64,000 nt of DNA from Acrocarpospora catenulata (GTDB lineage Bacteria; Actinomycetota; Actinomycetes; Streptosporangiales; Streptosporangiaceae), in the NCBI RefSeq assembly GCF_018476525.1, contig NZ_JAHCST010000001.1:312069-376068 (forward strand), written 5' to 3'. Position 1 is the stretch's first letter. Every line of letters begins with the position of its first letter. The notes below the pieces were generated by a model that saw nothing but the letters and a program-made list of their open reading frames with translations, searched no databases and had not been told where the DNA came from. The translations under genes were made by a program, and so were the position numbers. Below are positions 16,357 through 26,400 of the stretch, piece after piece.

Positions 16357-17967
16357 TCAGAGGGCGTTGAGGAAGCGGGCGGCGATCGGGGCGGCGACCT
16401 TGCCGCCTCCGCCGCCTCCTTCCACCACCACGGCGAAGGCGAGGTCGCCGCGGAAGCCGTGGAACCAGGCGTGGGACTCCAGGACGTCGCCGGTGCCGAA
16501 TTCGGCGGTGCCGGTCTTGCCGTGGGTGCCGGAGGGCAGGCCGGCGGCTTTGGCGGTGCCCTTGGTGACGACGGCGCGCATCATGGTGCGGAGCTGGTCG
16601 GCGACGCCGTCGGGGAGGGGCTGTTCGGTGGCCTTCTGCTTGAGGCCGGGGACGAGGGTGGGCGGGCGCCAGGTGCCGTCGGCGACGGCGGCGGCGACCG
16701 TGGCCATGATCAGGGGGCTGGTGGTGATCTTGGCCTGGCCGAAGGATTCTGCGGCGAGTTCGGCGTCGCTGGTGGCGCGGGGCATGCTGGCCGTGGTGGC
16801 GGGGACGCCGATGTTGAGGGGCTGGTTGAAGCCGAGCGCGGTGGCGGTGGCCTGCAGCTTGGCGGCGCTGAGGTGGTCCTTGGTCAGGGGGGCGAAGGTG
16901 GTGTTGCAGGAGTGGGCGTAGGAGTCGAGGAAGGTGAGGTTGCCGTAGGCGGCGTGGTCGCTGTTGCGGATCTTGAGGCCGCCGACGTTGGCGTCCTTGG
17001 GGCAGGTGACCTGCTCACCGGAGGTGAGGCCGTTGGCGAGCAGGCCGACGGCGGTGACGGTCTTGAAGGTGGAGCCGGGGGCGTAGTTGCCGTCCAGGGC
17101 GCGGTTGAAGCCGCCGACGTTGTTGACGACGGCGAGGATCTCGCCGGTGGAGGGGCGCACGGCCACCAGGGAGGTGGGCTTCTCCACGGCGGTTACGGCG
17201 TTGGCGGCGGCCTGCTGGATGGTCAGGTCGAGGCTGGTTTTCAGGGGTTTGCCGTCGGTGCCGTCGATGGTGGCCAGGGTTTGCTCGCCGGCCAGGATGT
17301 GGGTGGTGGGGGTGCCGGCGAGGCGGCGCTGGAAGGTCTCCTGGAGTCCGCCGCGGCCGACGGCCTGCCCGCGCCGGTAGGCGGGCCCGAGCTTCTTGAC
17401 GTCCTTGTCGTCGGCCTTGTCGAGGAAGCCGACGAGTTGCTGCACGGATCCGCCGACGTTGCCGCCGTCGATGCGGGCGCCTGCGGCGTCGGTGACGGCG
17501 GCGCGGGTGGGCCAGGTGGTCTTGAGTTTGAGGTGGGTGTTGCCGTCCAGGGCGGGGTGGACGGCTTTGGGGGTCCAGTCGACCTTCCAGTGGCGGTCGG
17601 CGACGGTGAGGTCGAAGGTGCCGTCGTAGGTCCACTCGCCGATGTTCTTGAGGGTGGCGGTGGCGGTGTACGCGGCGCTGGCGCGGTCGTCCTGGCCGGG
17701 GGTGACCTGGCCGAGGGTGATCTTGACGCCGGTGGCGTTGAGGTTCTTGGTGAGTTCGGCGTAGGCGGCGTCGAAGCCGGTGGTGGCCGGGGTGGCCAGT
17801 TCGGCCTTCATGGCGGTGAGGTCGCCGCGGGACCAGGCGGCGGTGAAGCGCTGGGCGGTTTCCTGGGGGGTGCCACGCGTGTGCAACAGGTACCAGGCGC
17901 CGCCGGCGGCCCCTCCTGCGACGAGTACGGCTGCCGTCGTGATGATGGCGATGGTGCGTCCGCGCAT
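16357..17967 (-). CDS. penicillin-binding protein with NTF2-like domain (PBP2a-like transpeptidase)
   Basis: A 536-residue membrane-anchored class B PBP. An uncleaved anchor (residues 5-28) is followed by an NTF2-like MecA_N domain (33-137, TPQETAQRFTAAWSRGDL), a dimerisation/linker region and the transpeptidase domain (265-535). The active-site motifs are S299-T-F-K302, S353-C-N355 and K484-T-G486. It crosslinks peptidoglycan outside the membrane. The MecA_N-type domain resembles that of low-affinity beta-lactam resistant PBPs, so intrinsic beta-lactam tolerance is possible. A Gly-rich loop (EGGGGGGK) near the end is unusual. Confidence 0.9.
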   Translation of the reverse strand: MRGRTIAIITTAAVLVAGGAAGGAWYLLHTRGTPQETAQRFTAAWSRGDLTAMKAELATPATTGFDAAYAELTKNLNATGVKITLGQVTPGQDDRASAAYTATATLKNIGEWTYDGTFDLTVADRHWKVDWTPKAVHPALDGNTHLKLKTTWPTRAAVTDAAGARIDGGNVGGSVQQLVGFLDKADDKDVKKLGPAYRRGQAVGRGGLQETFQRRLAGTPTTHILAGEQTLATIDGTDGKPLKTSLDLTIQQAAANAVTAVEKPTSLVAVRPSTGEILAVVNNVGGFNRALDGNYAPGSTFKTVTAVGLLANGLTSGEQVTCPKDANVGGLKIRNSDHAAYGNLTFLDSYAHSCNTTFAPLTKDHLSAAKLQATATALGFNQPLNIGVPATTASMPRATSDAELAAESFGQAKITTSPLIMATVAAAVADGTWRPPTLVPGLKQKATEQPLPDGVADQLRTMMRAVVTKGTAKAAGLPSGTHGKTGTAEFGTGDVLESHAWFHGFRGDLAFAVVVEGGGGGGKVAAPIAARFLNAL

Positions 17968-18030
17968 TAAGGCCCCCCTGTTATGTCGGTGGAGAGCCTA
18001 CCTTGCCCGTTTCGTTATCTTGGCTATTTG

Positions 18031-18672
18031 TCAGGCATTGGGGCGTTTCGCGTACGTGGGGACGTATTCCTGGCCGGAGAGGCGCTGGATGGCGGCCATC
18101 ACCTCGTCGGTGACCTGGCGGCGGTCCCGGGCGCGCCCGGGGTCGCCGGTGAAGGCCAGCGGTTCACCGATGCGTACGGCGATGCGGTGGAGCCGGGGGA
18201 GGCTGGAGCCGGGCGGGAGGACCTTCTCGGTGCCGATCATGGCGACGGGGAGGACGGGGGCGCCGGTGGTTAGGGCCAGCCAGGCGACGCCGATCTTGCC
18301 CTTGTAGAGGCGGCCGTCGGGGGAGCGGGTGCCCTCGGGGTAGATGCCGAAGAGCTCGCCGGCCTTGAGCACGCCGGCCGCGGCGTCCAGCATGTCCTGG
18401 GCGGCGGTGGCGCTGTCCCGGTCGATGGCGAGGTTGCCCTGCATGATCATCTTGGTGATGGGGTTGCCCGAGGTGAAGTACTCGTTCTTGGCCACGAACG
18501 TCACCCGGCGGGGGAGCAGCGCGGGCAGGAAGAAGGAGTCCAGCACCGACAGGTGGTTGGAGGCCAGAATGGCCGGCCCCTGTGCCGGAACGTGCTGCCG
18601 CCCGTCGATCCTCGCCCGCCACAGCACATGCACGGCCGGGGTGCTGAGAAATTTGGCGACAGTGTAGAACAC
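18031..18672 (-). CDS. lysophospholipid acyltransferase (PlsC family)
   Basis: A 213-residue 1-acylglycerol-3-phosphate acyltransferase-like protein acting at the inner leaflet in phospholipid synthesis. The catalytic NHLSVLD motif gives H40 and D45; block III is FGIYPEGTRSPDG with E113, G114; block IV is VLPVAMIGTEK. GTG 18672 is chosen for its GGAGGAG site; the long in-frame extension upstream runs through an intergenic hairpin and is not coding. Which acyl acceptor it uses is not evident. Confidence 0.9.
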   Translation of the reverse strand: MFYTVAKFLSTPAVHVLWRARIDGRQHVPAQGPAILASNHLSVLDSFFLPALLPRRVTFVAKNEYFTSGNPITKMIMQGNLAIDRDSATAAQDMLDAAAGVLKAGELFGIYPEGTRSPDGRLYKGKIGVAWLALTTGAPVLPVAMIGTEKVLPPGSSLPRLHRIAVRIGEPLAFTGDPGRARDRRQVTDEVMAAIQRLSGQEYVPTYAKRPNA

Positions 18673-18771
18673 GGGCACTCCTCCGAAAGACGACCAGGTC
18701 AAGCGTAGTTCCCCACACCGCCCACCACCCGCCGCGCCTATCCCGGCGCGCCGAATGCCGCGCCAGACGCC

Positions 18772-18806
18772 GAATGCCTCCGCGCACCTGGTGCGCGGAG
18801 GCATTC
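18772..18806 (-). terminator. perfect 17-bp inverted repeat, likely terminator
   Basis: Arms 18772-18788 (GAATGCCTCCGCGCACC) and 18790-18806 are exact reverse complements around a single T. No U-tract follows, as is usual for hairpin-only terminators of high-GC actinobacteria. It begins 8 nt after the stop codon of the small ORF at 18814-18924 and would also end transcripts from the PHP gene. Confidence 0.65.
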
Positions 18807-18813
18807 ACGAAGT

Positions 18814-18924
18814 TCAGGCCGGTGTGGTGGTCGCCTCCTCGGCGAGATGCACAACACGGCTCCAGCCGAACGGTATTCCGTGAAGGCGGTAAATGCGGCC
18901 CGGGGGACACATCCACACCGGCAC
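18814..18924 (-). CDS. putative small protein of 36 residues
   Basis: A short frame (GTG 18924, or ATG 18912 giving 32 residues) reading MPVWMCPPGRIYRLHGIPFG, then WSRVVHLAEEATTTPA and TGA. It lies 67 nt downstream of the PHP gene and ends 8 nt before a perfect 17-bp hairpin, the layout of a real short transcript. No clear Shine-Dalgarno is seen; TAACTA upstream could be a -10 box for a leaderless message. I do not recognise the protein. Codon use is mixed at third positions, so chance cannot be excluded. Confidence 0.4.
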   Translation of the reverse strand: MPVWMCPPGRIYRLHGIPFGWSRVVHLAEEATTTPA

Positions 18925-18991
18925 ATGTAGTTAACCACACAGCCAAAGTCCTTGTTCCCAGCAACATCCCGTCCGGCGCGCCGCGCCCGGA

Positions 18992-19837
18992 TCAGTTCAC
19001 CCGGGCCCAGAGGCCGTACGGGTCCCGTCCGGGGCGGAACCCGCAGGCCTCCGCCAGGTCCGCCGCCTCCCGGAAACCGTGCGCCACGGCCGAGGGGACA
19101 TGGGCGTCGCTTCCGAAGCTGACCGCTTCGCCGCCTTCTTCGTGCCACCAGGTCACGAGAACCGGGTGCAGGGGCACCCTTGTGTTGATCTCAAGAGCTC
19201 TGCCCGACTGCGCGGTCATCCGCAGCGCGTACCGAAACTCCTCCTCGAACGCCGTGGGGTCGAACGGGCCGACCTCCCGGCTCGGCCAGTGGCGGACGGG
19301 ATAGTCGATGTGGGTCAGCACGGAGAACACCTCGCTTCCGGCCACAAGCTTGGCGATCTCCGCCAGGTACTCCCGGACGACCTCGGCCGCGGGCCGCTGC
19401 CCGTACAGGTGCGACGGCTCGGCGAACCCGCCCCCGTCCGGAAGGCAGTGCAGGGAGCCGAGCACGCGATCGAACCGCCCGGCGGCGAGCAGCTTCGCGG
19501 TGGCCGCCGCGTGCCAATGAGGCTCCCCCAGCTCCAGGCCGCTGAGGATCCGAAGGTCCGGAAACCGTTCGCGGCACCTTTCGATCGCCTCCAGGTACCC
19601 ACCCGCGTCGAACGCCGGCGGAGTCAGCAGCCCGTCCGGCGTGCTCAAAGCCAGGAGATGGTCGTTTTCCTCCAGAACATCGGGCGTGACCCTCAAGACC
19701 GTGTAGTCGACGTGCTCGGTGAAGGCGATCGCGGGCAGCCCGAGCTCCACCGCCCGCGCGCAGGATCGCTCCATCGAGGCCAGTGGAGCGTCCCAGGACC
19801 ATTCGCTGTGCACGTGGCTGTCCGCAGGCAACATCAT
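18992..19837 (-). CDS. PHP domain phosphoesterase (histidinol-phosphatase-like)
   Basis: A 281-residue metal-dependent phosphoesterase. PHP motifs: DSHVHSEWSWDA (H8, H10), FTEHVDY, GLELGEPHWH, VLTHIDYP and FGSDAHVPSAVAHG, consistent with a trinuclear metal site in a TIM-barrel-like fold. It resembles HisK-type histidinol phosphatases in length, but no other his gene is present, so the substrate is open. Its start is 169 bp from the divergent helicase gene. ATG at 19837 or the next codon. Confidence 0.85.
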   Translation of the reverse strand: MMLPADSHVHSEWSWDAPLASMERSCARAVELGLPAIAFTEHVDYTVLRVTPDVLEENDHLLALSTPDGLLTPPAFDAGGYLEAIERCRERFPDLRILSGLELGEPHWHAAATAKLLAAGRFDRVLGSLHCLPDGGGFAEPSHLYGQRPAAEVVREYLAEIAKLVAGSEVFSVLTHIDYPVRHWPSREVGPFDPTAFEEEFRYALRMTAQSGRALEINTRVPLHPVLVTWWHEEGGEAVSFGSDAHVPSAVAHGFREAADLAEACGFRPGRDPYGLWARVN

Positions 19838-20006
19838 CGGAATCTACCGTTCTCGGCATATCAACCGTCCAGCGTTGCTTCGCCCCCCATGCGGTGATCC
19901 GCGTTAGGCCGTCCACAGTGCGTGAGCATTGGATGCTTTCCCGGTGAGTAATCCGATAATCTCGCGAGACCGACAGGGCCGGGAGCGGCTGGGCGAGGCG
20001 TAGGGG

Positions 20007-22205
20007 ATGATGCGGGAGGACGGGCAGTTCACGCCGAGGGAGGCGAACGCGCTCTGCCGGAGCGCCGAGGAGCTTCTCGCCAAGGCCGGAACTCTCCTAC
20101 GGGACCACGAGGTCGTACGCGGGCTCGCCGCCAGGACGCTGGGGGCGCTGCGCGTCGAGCGTGCCAGGGCGGAACTGGCGACGGTGCCGGTGGCGCGCAT
20201 CAAGGATGTCACCGAGGGTCGACTGCGGATCAGTGCCCTGGAAGAAGCCGGATACGCGACGGTTCTCGATGTCTGCGACGCCTCGGTGTACCGGCTTCAT
20301 CAGGTTCCCGGTATCGGGGTGCGCAGCGCGAGGCAGATTCTGGCGGCGGCCAACCAGATCGCCCAGGCCGCCGTCGACGCCGTGAGCATCCGCGTCGACG
20401 CCGACCGCCGTGATACCCCGACCACCGATCTGCTGATCGCGTTACAGACGCTGGTGCAGGCCGGCCCTGATCTGAACCGCACGGTGCGGGTCGCCCGCCA
20501 GTTCAGCGACCGGCTGGGGCCGCTGCTGGCCGTCACCCGCCCCGCCCGCAGTCGGCTGCGCGGCTGGATCGCCGGCTCGCGTCGCCGGGAGCGCGCTCAG
20601 GCGGCGCTGTCGGAGATCGCCGAGGTGCTGGCCGGAGCGCCCTCCGACATCGGGCTCCTGCTTGCCCAGGTCACCGCGGATCTGCTGATCCCGCCGGTGC
20701 CTGACGTGGTGGCGTGGGCGGACTTCGCGTACCGTCCAGCCGAGTATTACGCGCTGCTCACCGAACTGGCCGGTGAGCCTGTCACCGCCGGCCTCGGCCT
20801 GCTCCCCGACGATCTTGTCGCGCGTGTGATCGCGCAGGAACTCGACGATACGCATCGGCGGGTGTCCCTGCGCGGCTACCAGGCGTTCGGTGCACGCTTC
20901 GCGCTCGCCCAGGGGCGGGTGATTCTCGGAGACCAGATGGGTCTGGGAAAGACGATCGAGGCCATCGCCGCACTGGCGCATCTGAGAAGCGAGAACGCGA
21001 CCCATTTCCTGGTCATCTGCCCGACCAGCGTGCTGATCAACTGGGTGCGGGAAATCGAGAACAGAAGCGCCTTGCCCGCCTACGGGCTGCACGGCCCGTT
21101 CGCGTCGGAGGCGCAGGCGGAGTGGGTACGGCGGGGCGGGGTGGCCGTGGTGACGCTGGGAAGCGTACACCGGCTGGAGATCCCCACCGAGGTCGCCGTC
21201 GGCATGCTCGTCGTGGACGAGGCGCATCTGGTGAAGAACCGGCAGGCCCGGCGGTCCAAGGCGGTCGAACGGTGGTGCGGCCGGGTCGAACGGGTGCTTT
21301 TCCTCACTGGTACGCCGATGGAGAACCGCGTCGAGGAGTTCCGCACGCTCATCTCCTACCTGCGGCCCACCCTCGCCGAGAACTTACGGGCCTCGGACGT
21401 CGTCGCGGGCGCTCAGGCGTTCCGGAAGGCGGTCGCCCCGGCCTATCTGCGGCGTAACCAGGAGGACGTGCTCGCGGAACTACCCATGCGTGTGGACTCC
21501 GAGGACTGGATCGAGCTCAGTGACGCGGATGTGGCCGCCTACCGGGCGGCGGTGGTCCGGCGGAACTTCATGGCGATGCGACGCGCGGCCTACGCGGTGC
21601 CGGCCACGTCGGCGAAACTCAGGCGGCTGCTGGAGTTGGTGGAGGACGCGCGTGACAACAGTTTGAAGGTGCTGGTCTTCTCCTATTTTCGCGACGTGCT
21701 GGCCACAGTGGCCGAAGCGTTGGGCGGCGCCGTGCACGGCCCGATCTCCGGCGCTGTGACGCCCGCGCGCCGTCAGCAGATCGTCGATGCCTTCTCCGCC
21801 GCGGCCGGGCATGCGGTTCTGCTGAGCCAGATCGAGGCCGGTGGCACCGGTCTCAACATCCAGGCCGCCTCAGTGGTGATCCTTTGTGAGCCGCAACTCA
21901 AACCGAGCGTGGAAAGCCAGGCCGTGGCCCGGGTGCATCGGATGGGACAGATCCGCACGGTCCAGGTTCACCGGCTCCTGGCGGTGGACTCGGTGGATCA
22001 ACGGCTGCTGGAACTGCTCGACGCGAAGGAGAGGCTTTTCCAGGAGTACGCCCACCGTAGCGACCTCGCCGAACGTACGCCCGACGCCTTGGACATCTCC
22101 GATCAGTCGCTCGCCCAGCAGATTATCGAGGAGGAGCAGCGCCGCCTCATGATCACTTCGGATGATCTTAGGAACGCTGAGGCGCAGGACGCCGGGTCGG
22201 CGTAG
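20007..22205 (+). CDS. SNF2-family helicase/ATPase with N-terminal helix-hairpin-helix domain
   Basis: A 732-residue DNA translocase. Residues about 63-115 carry helix-hairpin-helix elements (LEEAGYATVLDVCDASVYRL, QVPGIGVRSARQILAAA), a DNA-binding module. The SNF2 core starts near 285 (LRGYQAFGARFAL): motif I GDQMGLGKT (308-316), Ia/Ib PTSVLINWVREI, motif II DEAH (404-407), motif III LTGTPMENR (433-441), and helicase C motifs V GGTGLNIQAA (612-621) and VI QAVARVHRMGQ (638-648). SNF2 proteins move on or remodel duplex DNA-protein complexes. Leads a co-directional trio with a glycosylase-like gene and a giant NTPase, so DNA repair or defence is a fair inference. Third-position GC looks lower than in flanking genes. 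Confidence 0.9.
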   Translation: MMREDGQFTPREANALCRSAEELLAKAGTLLRDHEVVRGLAARTLGALRVERARAELATVPVARIKDVTEGRLRISALEEAGYATVLDVCDASVYRLHQVPGIGVRSARQILAAANQIAQAAVDAVSIRVDADRRDTPTTDLLIALQTLVQAGPDLNRTVRVARQFSDRLGPLLAVTRPARSRLRGWIAGSRRRERAQAALSEIAEVLAGAPSDIGLLLAQVTADLLIPPVPDVVAWADFAYRPAEYYALLTELAGEPVTAGLGLLPDDLVARVIAQELDDTHRRVSLRGYQAFGARFALAQGRVILGDQMGLGKTIEAIAALAHLRSENATHFLVICPTSVLINWVREIENRSALPAYGLHGPFASEAQAEWVRRGGVAVVTLGSVHRLEIPTEVAVGMLVVDEAHLVKNRQARRSKAVERWCGRVERVLFLTGTPMENRVEEFRTLISYLRPTLAENLRASDVVAGAQAFRKAVAPAYLRRNQEDVLAELPMRVDSEDWIELSDADVAAYRAAVVRRNFMAMRRAAYAVPATSAKLRRLLELVEDARDNSLKVLVFSYFRDVLATVAEALGGAVHGPISGAVTPARRQQIVDAFSAAAGHAVLLSQIEAGGTGLNIQAASVVILCEPQLKPSVESQAVARVHRMGQIRTVQVHRLLAVDSVDQRLLELLDAKERLFQEYAHRSDLAERTPDALDISDQSLAQQIIEEEQRRLMITSDDLRNAEAQDAGSA

Positions 22206-22246
22206 GCCGGCCGGTTTTTGTCGGGGGCGGCTCGTAGGGTTCGAGC

Positions 22247-23371
22247 GTGGATGTGTTGGGTGAGCGGGCGTTGAACCGGGCCCTGCTGGCGCGTCAGGGG
22301 CTGCTGGAGCCGTTGGCCGGTGGGGTCGGCGAGGTGGTGGGCGCTGTCGGGGCGCTGCAGATGCAGTACTGGCCCGCGCTGGGTCCGGCGTTGTGGAGCC
22401 GGATGGCCGGGGTGGAGCCGGATGCGGGGTTCCGGGCGCATGCCGATGGGGCTGTGCTGACCGGGACCTTGTTGCGGGGGACGATTCACACGGTGGCGGC
22501 CGGGCAGTACGGGGCGTACGCGGCGGTGGCGGCGGCCTCGCGGGTGGCGCAGTGGCGTGCCGGAGGCGACCCTGGGCCGGGGGTCGGGGAGTTGCTGGCG
22601 GTGCTGCGCGAGCGGGGGACCTCGGCGCGGCCGGTCGCCGAGTTGGTGGAGATCGTCGAGAAGTGGGTGGCCGATCATCCCGGGGCGGTGAGTGAGGCCG
22701 AGGCGGCGGCGCAGCGGCAGTACAAGTGGTTCGGGCTGATGATCAGGGCTGGTTTCGTTCGGGTCCCCGCCGACGGGGTCTGGAGTCCCAAGACGCCCGC
22801 GCATTTCCTGCTGTCACCGGTCGTCGACCGGCCCGTCCTCGATGAGGCGCTGAAGTCGGTCATCCGCCTGCATCTGGCGGCCTTCGGCCCGGCCGCCGCC
22901 GAAGACGTCGCCCACTGGATCGGCTGGAACATCACGCCCGTGCGTGCCGCCCTCCGTCAGATGACCGAGTTGCTCCAATTCTCCGACGAGTCCGGCCGCA
23001 CCCTGTACGACCACCCCGACTCCCCACGCCCCGGCCCCGACACCCCCGCCCCGGTCCGCCTCCTGCCGTGGTTCGACAGCACCCTGCTCGCCTACGCCCC
23101 CGGACACCGCACCCGCCTGCTCCCCGAGCCCTACCGCGACTCCGTCTACGTCAAGGTCAACGGCCAGATCCGCCCCACCTTCCTGGTCGACGGCATGGTC
23201 GCCGGAACCTGGTCGCTGGCCGCGACCCGGCGCACCGCCACCCTGACGCTGACTCCCTTACAGCCCATCCCGCCCGCCACGCGCAGGAAATTGACCACCG
23301 AAGCGGAAAGGCTGACCGCGTTCTGCCATCCCGAAGCCGGTGACCATCAGGTCATTCTGGAATCCCAATAA
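22247..23371 (+). CDS. winged-helix DNA-binding protein, AlkZ-like DNA glycosylase family (HTH_42)
   Basis: A 374-residue protein of the HTH_42/AlkZ superfamily: RALLARQGLLEP opening, the QxQ catalytic signature Q38-M-Q40 (GALQMQYWPALGPALWSR) and LRGTIHTV (76-83), then a tandem winged-helix body and a C-terminal beta-barrel (RDSVYVKVNGQIRPTFLVDG). AlkZ and YcaQ unhook interstrand crosslinks or remove bulky alkylated bases; the related Brig1 attacks modified phage DNA. The GTG start at 22247 lies 41 nt after the helicase gene, suggesting one operon. Which lesion or modified base it acts on is unknown. Confidence 0.82.
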   Translation: MDVLGERALNRALLARQGLLEPLAGGVGEVVGAVGALQMQYWPALGPALWSRMAGVEPDAGFRAHADGAVLTGTLLRGTIHTVAAGQYGAYAAVAAASRVAQWRAGGDPGPGVGELLAVLRERGTSARPVAELVEIVEKWVADHPGAVSEAEAAAQRQYKWFGLMIRAGFVRVPADGVWSPKTPAHFLLSPVVDRPVLDEALKSVIRLHLAAFGPAAAEDVAHWIGWNITPVRAALRQMTELLQFSDESGRTLYDHPDSPRPGPDTPAPVRLLPWFDSTLLAYAPGHRTRLLPEPYRDSVYVKVNGQIRPTFLVDGMVAGTWSLAATRRTATLTLTPLQPIPPATRRKLTTEAERLTAFCHPEAGDHQVILESQ

Positions 23372-23494
23372 AACCTGACGTGGCTGAAACGAAGGCAGAG
23401 AATTCGGCGAATCTCTGCTGATGCCTGATTTCGGGCATCGCCGGCTTCGGCAGCGGTCGGCCAGGTCAATCACGAAGCACCAGGAGTGGGTGTG

Positions 23495-26400
23495 ATGTGG
23501 GCAGTCGTCCGGGTGATTGCTCTGGGATTGTTGACCGGAGGCATGGCGCTCGCCGCCAATCAAGTCCTCAACAACGGGCAACTGAGCTGGGCCTGGGTGG
23601 CTGTCGCCTTGTCGCTCGCACTTCTCACTGCCCTGTTCGCCGAGACGTTCACTCCGGCTCGAACGCCCGCTTCAGCAGCACAGGCTGAGCGGGATCTGGC
23701 CAGGGCCGTTCAGCGGCAGTGGCAGGAAGCGGCGACGAGGTCGGGCCTGATCGGGTCAGGGGAACTGCCCATCAGATGGGTGGTCGACGGGGAAGCCGGT
23801 GGGTCTACCGTCGCCGACCTCGAGGCGAGGTTCTGGTCATCGCCCGGCAAACGAATGGTGATTACCGGCGGGCCGGGTTCAGGGAAGACGAGCCTGGCCA
23901 TCCTGCTGTTGCTGCACATGCTGGAACGGCAGGAGAATGCCGGCCAGCCGGTACCTTTCCTGCTCGGGCTTGCCGATTGGAACCCGGACAGGGAGCCGTT
24001 TCATGATTGGCTGGCGGGCCGGATCATCGCCGAGCACCCCTGGCTGGCCAGTGCGACATTCGGCACCGACATGGCCAAGGTGTTGGTGGGTGCTCGCCGG
24101 ATTCTGCCGATTCTTGATGGATTCGACGAGGTTCCTCCATCCAGGCAGCGGTTGGTGGTCAGCGCGATTGAGGGGGCCTTGACGCCGGCCGATGCGTTGA
24201 TCATCGTCAGCCGGTCCAGGAATGGCCGGCAAGCTGAGCGTTTTCTCCGGAACCTGCGGCGCAGCGATCGCCTGGTGGTCAGGACGGTGCCGCTTCCGCC
24301 GCAGGAGGTGGCCAGGTATCTGCGGGAGACGCGTCCTGCGTCCGCCGGGTCCGAGGCGGGGTGGTCCGAGGTCCTGCGGGTTCTCTCCTCCCTCGAGATC
24401 GGCCCGCTGTCCCGGGCGCTGGCCAGGCCGCTCACGCTCCAGTGGTTCCGCGACGTCTACGGATCCGGCGAGGACTCTCCTGGCGAACTGCTCGATCCTG
24501 GCCGTTTCCCCCATGCCAGGGACATCGAGCGGTATCTGCTGAGCCGCTACTTCGCCGTGCGGTCCAGCGTGTCCTTCAAGCGGCGGTACGAGCCGGAAGC
24601 CGTCCAACGCTGGCTGCAGTTTCTTGCCGGTCACATGAGCGCCGGTCAGACGAGGGAACTGGAGTGGTGGCGGCTGCCCCAGGCGGTCTCCCGCTACGCC
24701 TACCTCGCCACCGGGTGGATCTCCGCCACGACCTGCCTGGTGCTGATTGGGACCTGGCTGGGCGCCTGGATTGATGCGCTGTCCATCCTGCCTTTGGCCG
24801 CGGCGGGCGGGTATCAGATCGCGTTCATGGCCGGGCGCCGGGCGACCCTCTTGGGCCATCGCCCCCGCAGTCTGCGGGGGACGGGCGGTCCGCGGTCCGA
24901 GGTGCGCAGGAGCCTGGGGGAGAGCGCGGCGTGGCTGTTCGGCGCCGGTGGTGCCGCAGCCGCTGTCATCGGCGCCCTCCAGTGGTCGATCCCCGATTTC
25001 GGCTACGGCTGGAACGTGGGGCTAATGGTGGGCTTGGCCGCCGGTTTGGCCGCCGCGATGGGAACGCCCGGCTTGCAGTACCTGCTGGCGGTCGGCCTGC
25101 TCGCGGCCAGGGGAAAGATCCCCTGGCGGTTGATGGTGTTCCTCGAACAGGCCGAACGGCAGGGTCTGCTTCAGCGAGTCGGATCGGTCTACCGATTCCG
25201 CTACCTGGAGCTTCAAGACCTGCTGGCCTACCGGCATGTCGACGCGGCCGACGTTGATCCCCTACTGGATCCGCGCGGGGAACGGAGTGAGCGCGACGCT
25301 GGGGAGCCGGCCGAGGTGAGCGCCGGGGAACCCGGCTCGCTGACCGCCCGACCGCCGGTTGACACTCCGGATGCGGGCGAGCCCGCCGTTGCGACGGAAC
25401 CGAGCGACATTCCGGGCCTTGTACCGCTTCCCGAGGTGGCTTTCCCCCGCACGAGCAAGATCGATCATGTCGTACGGGAGAAGGTCCGCGACGAGATCAT
25501 GGTCCTGCCGGAGGTACGGCTGAAGATCGTCGAATCCGGGCGGGGATGGCGCCGCGAGGCGATGGACGGCCTGGTCCGGCGGTTGCTGGCGGCCAACGCC
25601 GAGGCGATCGAACTGGCCGCGCAGTTCCACTACCAGCGGTACGCGAAGGCACGCGATGGCCTGGTCGAGGCGGCCCGCCTGCCGGCCTGGAGCCGTCCCG
25701 CCCACCTCTACCGGTGGCTGGCCTGGTGCGCGGGCGCGTCCGCGGCCTGGCTGGCAGGCATGATCTGGTTGCCGCTCCCGACCTTCCGGCTGCTGCTGGG
25801 AATCGCCTTGGCCGGGTACGCCGTCTTGGCCCTGATCATGTTCCTCTGGCGGAGTCTCCTCGCGGTATGGTCCTCGCGCGTCCGCAGGCCGGTTGAATCG
25901 GGTGGCGACCCGGAACAGGTTCGGGAACCCCGCCCGAGTTCCCTGCGGGACGGTCTGCGGGATGGTGCCCGGGCCACGGCCAGGATGCTGGCGCAGCCCC
26001 TGCCGCCGTTGCTGGCTGTGGGCCTGATCGTCACCTTCCCGTTTTCGGCGCCCGGGCCCGGGGCGGTGTGGTTCTGGGCGGCGCTGGCCGTCGCCGTGCT
26101 GGCCATCCTGATGTGGTGGGTGAGCGCCCCTTCCGCGCGGGTGCGGGTGATCCTGGCCGACCCCGACCCCGCCTCGTGGTTGCAGTTACCGCCCGGTCTG
26201 GTGCGGTTCCGGGTGGCCGCCCAGCAGGCCCACCAGGACTGGGTCCGAGCCCTGGTACGGGAGGGCCTGCTGCCCCTGATCCGGGCCGAACTCGGCGAAG
26301 AACGCGACGCGATGTCCACCACCCTGCCCGACATCGACCCCGGCCGGCTCGGCCGGTGGAGCAGGATCGACGAGTTCGTCCGCACGGCGGGCAGTGACTT

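Noticed and set aside
18774-19304. Plus-strand frame opening MPPRTWCAEAF, mirrored by a minus-strand frame opening MPPRTRCAEAF
   Set aside because: Both arise from the palindrome at 18772-18806, which reads the same on either strand.
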